A stretch of DNA of 44,770 bases from Gudongella sp046224405 (lineage in GTDB: Bacteria; Bacillota; Clostridia; Tissierellales; Tissierellaceae). Below the pieces are notes generated by a model. It was given only the letters and a program-made list of their open reading frames with translations. It did no database searches and had not been told where the DNA came from. Below, one piece after another: positions 17,365-26,419 of the stretch. Position 1 is the stretch's first letter. Every line of letters starts with the position of its first letter. Location: contig NZ_JBJXRK010000021.1 in NCBI RefSeq assembly GCF_046224405.1, positions 1 to 44,770 of the forward strand. The letters are read 5' to 3'. The translations under genes and the position numbers were made by a program.

Positions 17365-17898
17365 CTAGTTCCCCTCCTTCGCTTCAAGGGTCTGTTTTCC
17401 CAATTCCCTTAAGATATCCTTGGTTTTTTGTGGTGTCAGGCTTCCATATGTCTCACCATTTACCATCATGACTGGAGATAAGCTGCAACACCCAAGACAC
17501 GCCACATTGTTCAATGTAAATACATTGTCCTTTGTAGTTTCTCCATCCTTGATGCCCAACTCTTCTGTAATAGCCTCTTCAATACCATCTGCACCATTTA
17601 CATGGCATGCAGTACCCTTGCACAGCATGATCAGATTTTCCCCAACCGGGTTCAGTCGAAACTGTGTGTAGAAGGTTGCAACACCATATATCTGTGAGCT
17701 GTAAATTCCTGTCTCCTGAGATATGTATTCCAGTACGGACATGGGTAAAAACCCGTATATTTCCTGGGCATACTGAAGTATTGTAATCAGGCTACCTTTT
17801 ACTTCCTTATATTTTTTCAGTGTCTCATCCATAAGTGACAAATCCACTTCTTCATCAAGGAAGTGTCCTTTTAGTTCCTTTGCTCCACAGCAATCCAC
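17365..17898 (-). CDS. NuoE/HydC-type 2Fe-2S subunit
   Basis: A 177-aa thioredoxin-like ferredoxin subunit. It has a helical N-terminal part (YGFLPMSVLEYIS near 49-60, TFYTQFRL near 75-82) and the 2Fe-2S ligands C93-x4-C98 and C134-x3-C138. It passes electrons between the NuoF/HydB flavin and its partner. The start is a GTG at 17898 with GGAG 8 bases upstream; the first residues contain an extra Cys pair (MDCCG). First gene of a three-gene operon behind the promoter at 17938-17966. Confidence 0.9.
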   Translation of the reverse strand: MDCCGAKELKGHFLDEEVDLSLMDETLKKYKEVKGSLITILQYAQEIYGFLPMSVLEYISQETGIYSSQIYGVATFYTQFRLNPVGENLIMLCKGTACHVNGADGIEEAITEELGIKDGETTKDNVFTLNNVACLGCCSLSPVMMVNGETYGSLTPQKTKDILRELGKQTLEAKEGN

Positions 17899-17937
17899 GT
17901 TACCAACTCCTTTACTGTAATTTAAGTCAACAGAATT

Positions 17938-17966
17938 ATTATACCTTAAATATTCAGAATTAACAA
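17938..17966 (-). promoter_or_regulatory. promoter for the nuoE-nuoF-fusion operon
   Basis: On the minus strand, TTGTTA (17961-17966) and TATAAT (17938-17943) are 17 bp apart, about 40 bp before the GTG start. The remaining 17967-18070 spacer is AT-rich with no gene or riboswitch that I can recognise. Confidence 0.7.
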
Positions 17967-18074
17967 TCAGATAAGGGCAGAAATTCCTTCCAACATCGTT
18001 ATGTAATTCACATGTTAGTATATTGATTTATTGACTTTTAACCCTCTGAATTACACATATATTTCTTGAACTCA

Positions 18075-18111
18075 AACAAAAAGGAACCTATGGTAAGATA
18101 CAAGTTCCTTT
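18075..18111 (-). terminator. terminator after tldE
   Basis: Stem AAAGGAAC/GTTCCTTT (18080-18087 with 18104-18111), followed on the minus strand by TTGTTTG. A weaker 7-bp stem (ACACATT/AATGTGT, 18143-18166) lies between it and the tldE stop. Confidence 0.7.
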
Positions 18112-18181
18112 GCTTTCGTTATGTTAATGGAGATTCAAACAAACACATTTAAGCTCTTGAATGTGTCATGTTATTGAACTG

Positions 18182-19531
18182 TCAATCCCCGGAAACACTT
18201 ATTGAATTTATTTTTATGGATGGAGCCCCATAGCAACCGTTACCTGGAAGGCCAAAAAGTATGTCATCAGAAACTTCCTCTACACTTTTTAGAAGCTGAA
18301 TCAGATTTCCGGAAATTGTAATACCTTTTATTGGTCTACCCAATGATCCGTTCTCTATTATGAAGCCTTGGGCTTGAAGGGAGAAATCTCCCGACACAAA
18401 ATCCAGCCCGGAATGCAGGCCTGCTATTTCAGTTATGTAAATCCCTGCAGCTACTTCTCCGATGATTTCATTTGGTTTCCTGGATCCCTTTTCCACCAAC
18501 AGATTCGTTGGCCTTGTCGATACAGTTGCCTTTATCGAGTTCCTGAATCCATTTCCTGTTGAAGTACTAATTTTATCTTTGGACTCCCTGGAATCATACA
18601 GGAATCCCTCCAGCCTGCCTTCGTGAACCAAAATCTTTTTTGTCGTCCTGTAGCCTTCATCATCAAAATCACAGCTGCAATATCCTCCGTCTAGAAAAGG
18701 ATCTTCTGTGATGGTTATTTTTGTGCTTCCTATCAGTTCCCCTTCCTTATCCTTCAGAAAGGACAACCCCCTTTGTACGTTTATGCCTGAAAAGGCTGGC
18801 ATGAAGCCTTCAAGAATATCAATAAAAACTCGGTTTCTTATTACAGCACAGTAATTTCCGCTACTAACTGGTCTTGCACCCAATAATGATATGGCTTCTT
18901 CCACAGCTTCCCTGGCAAGCTTTGATGTGTCAACCTTTTTGGGATCTCTGAAAACAACATAGGAGCTCCCAGTACTTACATTATCATCTTGCTTTGCAAC
19001 CACAGAAATATATATATAACCCATTAATGATCTATCTTCAATATCCAAGCCCAAGGTGTTCTTTATCCTCCTTTCTGTAAAAACATCTTCATAGGAGCAC
19101 ATTTGAATCTTGGTTACCCTGCCATCAAGGTTCTTTGCTTGTTTTTCAAGTTCCATCATTAAATTGATTTTTTCTTCCACTTTCAGGTCCTGTGAATAAT
19201 CTGGATTGTTTTCAGCACGGTATATATATTCATAGGCCTTTGTGAAGTATGGCCTTTCATCTTTATCGGTGAATTTACCATTCTGGTAAGCCTCATCCAC
19301 AAGTATCTCAGCAGACTTTTCATCCAATCTTTCCGTATATGAGTGACCCAAGCCCTCCAATCCAATTGCTCTTAGAGCAACTCCTGCCGAGTCAGATACA
19401 ATGTAGTTATCAACCTTTTGATTAAAAACTTCAATTTTCAAGGTTCTTTTCGAAGTATGGAAGAGCTCCATTTCCTCAAGCCTGTCACTCCCTTTTTTGA
19501 AAACCAGGCTGCTAAAAGCATTAAAATCCAT
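18182..19531 (-). CDS. tldE: TldE/PmbA-family protein
   Basis: A 449-aa protein of the TldD/TldE family, the non-metal partner that lacks the HExxxH motif. In E. coli TldE and TldD form a heterodimeric protease that trims the microcin B17 leader and degrades unfolded peptides. The ATG at 19531 overlaps the tldD stop by one base; a TTG one codon earlier is also possible. Family blocks such as YVVFRDPKK mid-protein, and GLHSGLDFVSGDFSLQAQG and the GNGCYGAPSIKI end, are present. Last gene of an eight-gene operon. Confidence 0.9.
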   Translation of the reverse strand: MDFNAFSSLVFKKGSDRLEEMELFHTSKRTLKIEVFNQKVDNYIVSDSAGVALRAIGLEGLGHSYTERLDEKSAEILVDEAYQNGKFTDKDERPYFTKAYEYIYRAENNPDYSQDLKVEEKINLMMELEKQAKNLDGRVTKIQMCSYEDVFTERRIKNTLGLDIEDRSLMGYIYISVVAKQDDNVSTGSSYVVFRDPKKVDTSKLAREAVEEAISLLGARPVSSGNYCAVIRNRVFIDILEGFMPAFSGINVQRGLSFLKDKEGELIGSTKITITEDPFLDGGYCSCDFDDEGYRTTKKILVHEGRLEGFLYDSRESKDKISTSTGNGFRNSIKATVSTRPTNLLVEKGSRKPNEIIGEVAAGIYITEIAGLHSGLDFVSGDFSLQAQGFIIENGSLGRPIKGITISGNLIQLLKSVEEVSDDILFGLPGNGCYGAPSIKINSISVSGD

Positions 19532-20931
19532 CAATCATCTTCCTTTCTTCCGCCGACAGTAATGCTGCTGACCCTAATTGCAGGTTGACCAACACTCACC
19601 GGTACTGAGCCACTGGCTGCTCCACACATTCCCTGTCCCATTTTCAGATTGCTCCCCACTCCGTCTATGAGCTTTAAGACCTCAATACCATTCCCAACCA
19701 AAGTTGCACCCCTTACAGGACCTGCTATCTTGCCATTTTTGATAAGATAGCCCTCCATTACTGCGAAGTTAAAGTCACCTGTAGCAGGGTTCACGCTTCC
19801 GCCTCCAAGATTCTTAGCATAGAGACCCCTTTCTATGGATCCGATCATATCATTGTGGGTCATATGACCGGGCGCTATATAGGTATTGTTCATCCTGGAG
19901 GTTGGCGGGTACCTATAGGATTGTCTCCGAGCCGAACCTGTGGATTCCATTCCCATCCTTCTGCCATTTATCTTGTCGACCAGGTAAGACTTTAGCACCC
20001 CATTCTGGATAAGTATATTTTTCCTGGTAGGTGTCCCCTCGTCATCGATATTCGTCGTACCCCACCCATTTATCATGGTCCCGTCATCAATTGCAGTAAC
20101 ATGGGGAGACGCCACCTCCTGCTCAAGCTTCCCACCAAATGCAGAGGCATCCTTAGATACAAATGATGCCTCCAATGCATGACCACAGGCTTCATGAAAG
20201 AGAACACCTCCAAAGCCATTTTCTATCACAACCGGTATTTTACCACCTTGTGCATAATCTGCATGGATCATCGCCTTAGCGATTCTTGCCGCTTCAACTC
20301 CAACCTTGTCCACGTCAACATACTCGAATAATTCATAACCCATTGAGGCACCAGGTGCATAATATCCCTGTTGAAGCTCACCATTAAGGCTTGCTGTCGC
20401 TGAAACTGCAAATCTCACTCGGGTTCTGCTATCGGTTGTCCATAGTCCATCGGAATTTGCAATCAAAATTTTCTGTTCTTCCTCCATATAAGCCGTTGTG
20501 ACCTGGGAGATTACCTGATCGTATCCCTTAGCGGCATGGTAAGCACTTTTTAGCAGCTCCACCTTTTCTTTCTTTCCAACAGTTGATATGGGAATCTTGA
20601 TTGAATTGTTTTCAGAGTATAGGGTTTCTCTCATCGTTTGTGGTCGAACTGTTGCCTCACCAGACATGGACAAGGATAAGGACCTTGCGAGATCAACAAG
20701 CTCTTTCTCTGAAGAGCTATTGGTGTAGCCATATACACTGTTTGTTCCTTCAAGTATCCTAATACCAACTCCATAATCTCTGCCCGACAGACTATCCTTT
20801 ATTTCACCTTGGACCAGCTTGATATTGGAGGTCATTTTATCTTCAAAAAAAATTTCTGCAAAATCTCCACCTCTGGACAAGGCCTCATTTAAAACCCTTT
20901 CAACCATTATCCTATTTAACATTGGAATCAT
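19531..20931 (-). CDS. tldD: TldD metalloprotease
   Basis: A 466-aa zinc protease of the TldD family, partner of TldE. The zinc motif HEACGH (H246, E247, H251) sits in FGGVLFHEACGHALEASFV, and the conserved C-terminal GMCGAASGSVPVSVGQPAIRV block follows. The peptide-cutting chamber is formed with TldE. Its start overlaps the end of the CYTH gene; the ATG at 20922 with GGCGGG upstream is an equally likely start. No RiPP precursor or modification enzyme is seen nearby, so a housekeeping or unknown peptide substrate is likely. Confidence 0.93.
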   Translation of the reverse strand: MIPMLNRIMVERVLNEALSRGGDFAEIFFEDKMTSNIKLVQGEIKDSLSGRDYGVGIRILEGTNSVYGYTNSSSEKELVDLARSLSLSMSGEATVRPQTMRETLYSENNSIKIPISTVGKKEKVELLKSAYHAAKGYDQVISQVTTAYMEEEQKILIANSDGLWTTDSRTRVRFAVSATASLNGELQQGYYAPGASMGYELFEYVDVDKVGVEAARIAKAMIHADYAQGGKIPVVIENGFGGVLFHEACGHALEASFVSKDASAFGGKLEQEVASPHVTAIDDGTMINGWGTTNIDDEGTPTRKNILIQNGVLKSYLVDKINGRRMGMESTGSARRQSYRYPPTSRMNNTYIAPGHMTHNDMIGSIERGLYAKNLGGGSVNPATGDFNFAVMEGYLIKNGKIAGPVRGATLVGNGIEVLKLIDGVGSNLKMGQGMCGAASGSVPVSVGQPAIRVSSITVGGRKEDD

Positions 20932-21478
20932 CCCGCCTTTTTATGAGCTTCTGCTGAAGCTCCACTATTGAAAGTTTTGATACCTTCTCCTGGGGGATCT
21001 CCAGTTCCTTCAAAATGGTATCAAGGTCCCTCTTCTCTTGTACCTCAATTTCCATATATGGATCAGGATAGGTTTCTTCATCCCATACGTCAATGTCAAT
21101 TCTTCCTTCTAGAAATGAATAGGATGTCCTGTCCTTGTAGCCAATTACTGCCTTGTCAAAACCAAGTTGCTTTAAAATTTGCAACATAGTGTACCTATCA
21201 TCAACTAAAACATTGTACTCTTCATTTTCCCTTAAGCTATTGTTAGGAAGATTCTTTTTAAGAGTCAATGTTACGGACCTGTTGTCACTTAAGAGATCAT
21301 GATTCTCCCTGATTCTTAGATATGCATCCATAAATGATTTTATCGGTTTTTCTGTAGAGTCGATGAGGGTGTTGATTTGTCTCTCCTTCCCTATCAGTTT
21401 GCCGCCCTTGGATAATATCAACGCTTGGATATTATCAATGTCAATATCCAAAACCTTCACTTCCAACTCCTTTACCAT
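20912..21478 (-). CDS. CYTH-domain protein (class IV cyclase / tripolyphosphatase-like)
   Basis: A 188-aa protein with the ExExK signature at its start (ELEVK), followed by basic and acidic strands typical of the CYTH tunnel (AYLRIREN, VTLTLKK, EYNVLVDD, RIDIDVWDEETYPDPYMEIEVQ). CYTH enzymes bind triphosphates with divalent metal and act as tripolyphosphatases, thiamine triphosphatases or, in a few bacteria, adenylate cyclases. The activity here is not decided by sequence. It has its own AGGAGGT site, 14 bp after nagB, and overlaps tldD. Confidence 0.85.
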   Translation of the reverse strand: MVKELEVKVLDIDIDNIQALILSKGGKLIGKERQINTLIDSTEKPIKSFMDAYLRIRENHDLLSDNRSVTLTLKKNLPNNSLRENEEYNVLVDDRYTMLQILKQLGFDKAVIGYKDRTSYSFLEGRIDIDVWDEETYPDPYMEIEVQEKRDLDTILKELEIPQEKVSKLSIVELQQKLIKRRDDSNVK

Positions 21479-21492
21479 ATAGTACCTCCTGA

Positions 21493-22227
21493 CTACCTGC
21501 CTACCAATGAATATGCCTTTCTATCGCAAACCAATGTTACATCAGGGTGAAGTAGTAAAAATGTAGCAGGTATCCTTGTGCTAACCTTGCCTCTTTCTAG
21601 GAGTTTTTTTATGATTTCTGCTTTTCCTTCACCGCTGGCGAGAATGACTATTTTTTTTGCCTTCATTATACTGCCCATGCCCATTGAAATTGCCTGGGTA
21701 GGTACTTGTTCCTTGGATTTAAAAAATCTGGCGTTATCCTCTATGGTCTGTATGGTTAGATTTACAAGCCCTGTACCTACAGGTAATTCCTCATCAGGCT
21801 CATTAAATGCTATGTGGCCATTAGACCCTATCCCAAGAAGTTGAATCCTGATTCCACCTGCAGCCTCAATCATCTTGTCATATTTTTCCCCGTACTCATC
21901 TGGATTCACTGTCATCCCATCTGGAACATGTGTGTTTTCATTGTTTGTGTTTACATGATTGAAAAGATGCTCCTCCATAAAAAATCTGTAGCTGTTTGGA
22001 TCCTTAACATCAAGGCCTACATACTCATCCAGGTTGAAAGTTGTGACCCCAGAAAAATCAAGCTTTTCCTCCTTGTACTTCCTTACCAGCTCCTCATAGG
22101 TCCCAATGGGTGTCGACCCCGTCGCCAACCCAAGCACGATCTTTGAATCCTGTCTTATTTCCTTTTCAAATATTTCAGCAGCCGCCTTGCTCATTTCATC
22201 ATATGAATCAGTCACTATTATTTTCAT
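21493..22227 (-). CDS. nagB: glucosamine-6-phosphate deaminase
   Basis: A 244-aa aldose-ketose isomerase that converts glucosamine 6-phosphate to fructose 6-phosphate and ammonia. Motifs are GLATGSTPIGTYEELV near 33-48, FNLDEYVGL near 64-72 and GIGSNGHIAFNEP near 133-145. The length is normal for the short Firmicutes form. There is no nagA or PTS gene beside it; instead it sits inside an operon with a phosphoesterase upstream and a CYTH gene downstream, which is an unusual setting. Confidence 0.94.
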   Translation of the reverse strand: MKIIVTDSYDEMSKAAAEIFEKEIRQDSKIVLGLATGSTPIGTYEELVRKYKEEKLDFSGVTTFNLDEYVGLDVKDPNSYRFFMEEHLFNHVNTNNENTHVPDGMTVNPDEYGEKYDKMIEAAGGIRIQLLGIGSNGHIAFNEPDEELPVGTGLVNLTIQTIEDNARFFKSKEQVPTQAISMGMGSIMKAKKIVILASGEGKAEIIKKLLERGKVSTRIPATFLLLHPDVTLVCDRKAYSLVGR

Positions 22228-22251
22228 TCCAGTCCCCCTTAAGAAATATGT

Positions 22252-22938
22252 CTATATGCCAATCTCTTTTAACTTGAAGTCCAAAAAATCACAGGAAACC
22301 ATCTTGAAGTCTATCCCTTTAATCAAGCCTTCAACTGAGTACCTGTGTCCCTCAGCATGCAGGTGTCCGTAAATGCATAAATCTACATTATGCTTCACTA
22401 AAACATCAACAAAATCATTGGGCCGTAGTTTCCCATCAAATGGAGGATAGTGAAGCATGGCGATTTTCTTGGTTATCCCTTCTTCTATTGTTGACAAAGA
22501 TGCATCCAGTCTAAGCAGCTCTCTCCTGTATATCTTTTCATCTCCTTCGTCAAACCCCTCCGAATCCCTACTCATCCATCCTCTGGTTCCTCCTATCCCC
22601 ACATTTCCATATACGTAGGAGTTGTTTCTTATAAATGTTATGGAATCTAGATTCAAAGCGTTGAGCCTTGATATGCTTTCCCACCAATAATCATGATTAC
22701 CTTTTATAAATAGCTTATGACCTGGCAGGCTGTCTATTAGTTCCAAATCAGGTACAGCCTCTTCAAGCTTAAGGGCCCAGGAAATATCACCCGGTACAAG
22801 CACAAGATCCTGGTCCAGGACCTTCGTTTTCCAATCCTCGATAATCTTTTCCTTGTGATTTATCCAGTTTTCACCAAAAACATCCATAGGCTTCTGTTTA
22901 GAGTGATCAAAATGGAGATCACCAATTGCATAGATCAT
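22252..22938 (-). CDS. metallophosphoesterase
   Basis: A 228-aa calcineurin-like phosphoesterase with the five family blocks: IGDLHFDH, PGDISW, KGNHDYWW, MLHYPP and YGHLHAEGH. Substrate unknown. The ATG at 22938 is preferred over a site 33 bp upstream because AGAGAGGTG precedes it and the protein then begins directly with the first beta strand. It lies 13 bp after the YhaN-like ATPase gene; a role with the YhaO/YhaN pair is possible but unproven. Confidence 0.88.
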   Translation of the reverse strand: MIYAIGDLHFDHSKQKPMDVFGENWINHKEKIIEDWKTKVLDQDLVLVPGDISWALKLEEAVPDLELIDSLPGHKLFIKGNHDYWWESISRLNALNLDSITFIRNNSYVYGNVGIGGTRGWMSRDSEGFDEGDEKIYRRELLRLDASLSTIEEGITKKIAMLHYPPFDGKLRPNDFVDVLVKHNVDLCIYGHLHAEGHRYSVEGLIKGIDFKMVSCDFLDFKLKEIGI

Positions 22939-22951
22939 ATACGCACCTCTC

Positions 22952-25324
22952 TTAACTATTTTGCAGGTCAATCTTATTGTACTTTTTGCCTGTACTTCTC
23001 AGCACCTCTTCTTCTCTTGTCTGACAGGTAAACAGTAGCACCTGCCTATACTCAAAGCTTATTATAAAGTCCAGAATTCTTTTCAACCTCAAATCATCAT
23101 ACTGTGAGAAGCATTCATCCAGAAAGATGGGGAGTCTGCTTGAAATCAACTCATCAACAATGCCAAGTCTCAAACCAAAATACATCTGGTCCAACGTTCC
23201 ACCACTTAGATTCTCCAATGGAACCAACCTATTTGTTCCTTCCTGAACCAGATTGAAATTCAGATTCCTGTCCACCTTTGCATCAATATATCTCCCTGCA
23301 GTAATCCTGCTTATGAACTCCTCCACCCTCCTGTTTAATGCTGGAACAAAGTCCCTGTGTATCTCACCTGATAAATCGTTAATTCTGCTTTTGGCCATTT
23401 CAAGTGATTCCTTCCTACACTTCAAGGAGAATTCCTTTTCTCTCAATTTCTGTAGCTTTTCATTTAGGGTTAGCTCCTGTTCAATGGAATTTTCAAGCTC
23501 CATTAGAGAGCCCTCCACCTGATTAAGATTCACTAGAAGATCACCTTTGTATTGAATGAGCTTTTCATGAGACTCAATTGTTTCAACCATATCAGTTAAA
23601 GACATTGCACTTCCGGTATCAGATCTCTCTTCATAAAGTACCGTTAGCTCTTCAATGCTTTCTTCCTTAAGAATTCTCTTTATAGTCTCCTGATTGTATT
23701 CAATTTCTCTCTTGATCTCCTTTAGCCTTGATTTCTTTTCCAAACCTTCATTGAAGGATTTCATGTCTTCAGCCTGGTTTTTGCTAAATATTCCATCAAG
23801 CTGCCTCTGCAGAGCCATTAGCTCGGTGTTCAGGTCATTTTTCCTAACCGATATGGCTTCTCTTGAACCTTGAAGTTCATCCAATAGCACTCTTTCCTGT
23901 TCGGCTTTAGTATCCTCTTCTCTGGCTCTTTCATACAATTTATAAAGATCGTATTTGTTCGACACACTGTACTTATCAAGGATAAGAACCTTTTGTATCT
24001 CAACATCAATTTCACCCTCCAGGATATCTGTCCGACCCTTTAGGGTTCTTACCTTATAAATAAAATAGAATATGGGAATCAAAACCGTTTGAGTTATTGC
24101 AAGAACTGAATAATTGCCTTGGATGGATGCATATATGGTTACTGAAAAATATATGAATGAAAAGATAATCAAGATCCATTCAAAAGCCCTTCGGTTGATC
24201 ATGAGCTTTTCCTTCTCATTTTTAAGAGATGGCAAATCCCTGTCATCAGTGGACTTATAGTCCAGTTTTTGAAACTTATACCCATCTTCAATAATATCCT
24301 CGGAAACCCCATACTCGTGATTTCTGTCTACGTAAAGCCTTGTAGCCTTTTCTTCAATACCATTCAGCTGTTCCTCCATGTAATCTAGCCTTGAATTTAC
24401 AAGTCCAATCTCTTCACTTAATTTTACAGCCTCATTGTAATCATCCCGACTTTTTGAATCGTGAATCACCAGTCTTTCAATTTCTTCACCTAAAAGGTTG
24501 TTTTTCTCCCTCAGCTCCAAAATCTCCTGGTATTTGTTGATTTTCTTAATTCTATTCATCTCTTCTATGGAATCCTGACAATTTGCAATATCCATCTCAA
24601 CTGACTCCAACTCACTAATAATAGCCATCCTTCTTGTCGCCAGATCCCTGTACTTTTTTACATCTGCTTCCACAGCTCTAAGACTTTCTTCAGTTTCTTT
24701 GATTTCAGCCAAAATCTTACCATACTCTGAAGTTGAAGCCCTACTTGTTCCAATCTCCCTTAACTCCTCATCCAGGAAAAGTATGGCCCTTTCAACTGAT
24801 ATGCTTTCATCTCCACCAGTGGATACATTCACCAGCCTTTCCCTGACTTCATGGGCCAGTGACTCCCCAGGTTCCATGTTCTGCTGCCCAATAAATAGAG
24901 TATTGCTGAAAACCCCACTGTTTATTCCAAAAAAATATTCCCCCGGTTGTAGCACCTTTGAGCTTTCTCCAATATGAGTCCTGTCTGTAATGTCCTCACC
25001 AGTCAACTCATGAAAAACCTTGACCTCTTCTTTTCCTTTGTCAAATACCCTGTATATCCTGTATAGCTGTCCATCCTTTTCAAAAACTATAGACCCACTG
25101 TAATTGGAACCGGACCAAGGTGTTAATCTGTTGTGTTCATTGGAGTAAAGGGTTCTTTTTGTATACGGTTTTCTAAAACCATAGAACATACCACTGATAA
25201 AGCTATGCAGAGTCGATTTTCCGCTTTCGTTGGGTCCATATATGATATTTAACCCTGGTTGGAGTCTAAGGGTAAAGTCATTGAACTTGCCAAATCCATG
25301 AAGATGGAGTTCCCGAATAATCAT
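22952..25324 (-). CDS. yhaN: SbcC/Rad50-like ATPase, YhaN type, with membrane hairpin
   Basis: A 790-aa SMC-type ATPase. Walker A is at 30-37 (GPNESGKS), then long coiled coils (about 200-350 and 430-690), then signature NLSGGT (705-710) and Walker B FLDEC (about 734-738). In the middle of the coil, where SbcC has a zinc hook, there are two hydrophobic helices (about 382-400 and 406-424), so the coil tip is probably anchored in the membrane. It overlaps the YhaO-like nuclease gene by 4 bp, the usual ATPase/nuclease pairing. A role in processing DNA ends or attached DNA is inferred from the family. Confidence 0.88.
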   Translation of the reverse strand: MIIRELHLHGFGKFNDFTLRLQPGLNIIYGPNESGKSTLHSFISGMFYGFRKPYTKRTLYSNEHNRLTPWSGSNYSGSIVFEKDGQLYRIYRVFDKGKEEVKVFHELTGEDITDRTHIGESSKVLQPGEYFFGINSGVFSNTLFIGQQNMEPGESLAHEVRERLVNVSTGGDESISVERAILFLDEELREIGTSRASTSEYGKILAEIKETEESLRAVEADVKKYRDLATRRMAIISELESVEMDIANCQDSIEEMNRIKKINKYQEILELREKNNLLGEEIERLVIHDSKSRDDYNEAVKLSEEIGLVNSRLDYMEEQLNGIEEKATRLYVDRNHEYGVSEDIIEDGYKFQKLDYKSTDDRDLPSLKNEKEKLMINRRAFEWILIIFSFIYFSVTIYASIQGNYSVLAITQTVLIPIFYFIYKVRTLKGRTDILEGEIDVEIQKVLILDKYSVSNKYDLYKLYERAREEDTKAEQERVLLDELQGSREAISVRKNDLNTELMALQRQLDGIFSKNQAEDMKSFNEGLEKKSRLKEIKREIEYNQETIKRILKEESIEELTVLYEERSDTGSAMSLTDMVETIESHEKLIQYKGDLLVNLNQVEGSLMELENSIEQELTLNEKLQKLREKEFSLKCRKESLEMAKSRINDLSGEIHRDFVPALNRRVEEFISRITAGRYIDAKVDRNLNFNLVQEGTNRLVPLENLSGGTLDQMYFGLRLGIVDELISSRLPIFLDECFSQYDDLRLKRILDFIISFEYRQVLLFTCQTREEEVLRSTGKKYNKIDLQNS

Positions 25325-26409
25325 TGCCGGTCACTTCCTTCCAAAAGAGCATATATTCCAGCATAGAAAGCATCCCTTACAATGGGATCTTCCATATCCT
25401 CATTTTTAAAGCTCTCTATGTACATTCCAATAATATTGTTTCTATTTTCATCAAACAATAGTTCAATATCAATATCCGGCTTTGAATCATCTATCATTTC
25501 AAGATAGTAGAGGTCTTCTCTTAGGGTTGCTTCCAATGCCTCCTTGTGGAGAAATGTTGGAGAAACACCCTTTAGAATTATCCTATGAAAATTATTTTTT
25601 CCATCATCACCTATCAAACCCATTATTTCTTCCCTTGCCTTCTCAATTGTAGCTTCCCTATGCAAAGTATAGTCAAGAACATTGAATTCCCGCCTTGAGA
25701 AGGGAATGAAACTGAAGCTGTTATTATGGGATAGCTTGCCCTGGATAAATCCTCTCTTGCCCGTCTCTCCAAAATCCAAGGGTTCCAACGATCCACAGTA
25801 GGCAATGTTATGGTGCAAAAACTGTGGTTTATGTATGTGTCCAAGGGCAATATAATCCATTTGCAGCCCCTCTAAAAACTTCAGATCGGGAAGTGGATAA
25901 TCTGTCTTTGCCCCAAACTCACCATGGAGCATAAGGATATTGTGATATCCCTGAGTTGGCTTGATATTACTAAGCTCCTTCAGCAAGACTTCCTTTTCCC
26001 TCTTTGCTTCAATTGCCCAAATTGAAGTAAAGAGATTTGCAAATTCAACATGCTGAAGGCCTGCCTCCCCGAGAATCATAACATTATCAGGCCAATCGGC
26101 TTCAGCATAGACCGAGTCCCTATATCCCATATCGTGATTCCCCAAGGAAATTACAAATTTCTGTTCCTTTGCAAATTCAAAGGAATCCTTGAGTCTCCTA
26201 ATATCCTTAATGGTAAGATTATTGCCTTCAAAAAGGTCCCCAGTGATAAGCAGTAAATCCATACCTTCACTTTTTGCGTGTTGAAGCATACGACTAAAGG
26301 TACTCCACAGTTCCTCTCTTCTTTCCTTGCCCTTCACTCCGCCAAAGCTGGAGCTGTTAAATTTCATTCCAAGATGAATATCTCCAGAATGTATAAAGCT
26401 AACCATCAT
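25321..26409 (-). CDS. yhaO: SbcD/Mre11-like nuclease, YhaO type
   Basis: A 362-aa metallophosphoesterase-family DNA nuclease. Metal-binding blocks are SGDIHLG near 8-14, TGDLFEGNN, SLGNHDMG, LHGEFG and LGHIHKPQ. The C-terminal 120 residues are a capping domain. It forms the Mre11-like half of a pair with the overlapping YhaN gene. Two ATG codons stand in tandem at the start; either may be used. Confidence 0.88.
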   Translation of the reverse strand: MMVSFIHSGDIHLGMKFNSSSFGGVKGKERREELWSTFSRMLQHAKSEGMDLLLITGDLFEGNNLTIKDIRRLKDSFEFAKEQKFVISLGNHDMGYRDSVYAEADWPDNVMILGEAGLQHVEFANLFTSIWAIEAKREKEVLLKELSNIKPTQGYHNILMLHGEFGAKTDYPLPDLKFLEGLQMDYIALGHIHKPQFLHHNIAYCGSLEPLDFGETGKRGFIQGKLSHNNSFSFIPFSRREFNVLDYTLHREATIEKAREEIMGLIGDDGKNNFHRIILKGVSPTFLHKEALEATLREDLYYLEMIDDSKPDIDIELLFDENRNNIIGMYIESFKNEDMEDPIVRDAFYAGIYALLEGSDRQ

Positions 26410-26419
26410 ATCACCATTC

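Noticed and set aside
15619..17898. Calling the NuoE/NuoF pair part of an [FeFe] hydrogenase
   Set aside because: No H-cluster domain (TSCCPxW, MPCxxK motifs) occurs in any protein of the operon.
17967..18070. Possible riboswitch or attenuator upstream of the nuoE operon
   Set aside because: It lies upstream of the promoter I assign, so it would not be in the leader, and I can see no recognisable aptamer pattern.
19531..20931. TldD/TldE as part of a RiPP (microcin-like) biosynthesis cluster
   Set aside because: No precursor peptide, cyclodehydratase or radical SAM enzyme is nearby; the genes sit in what looks like a housekeeping operon.
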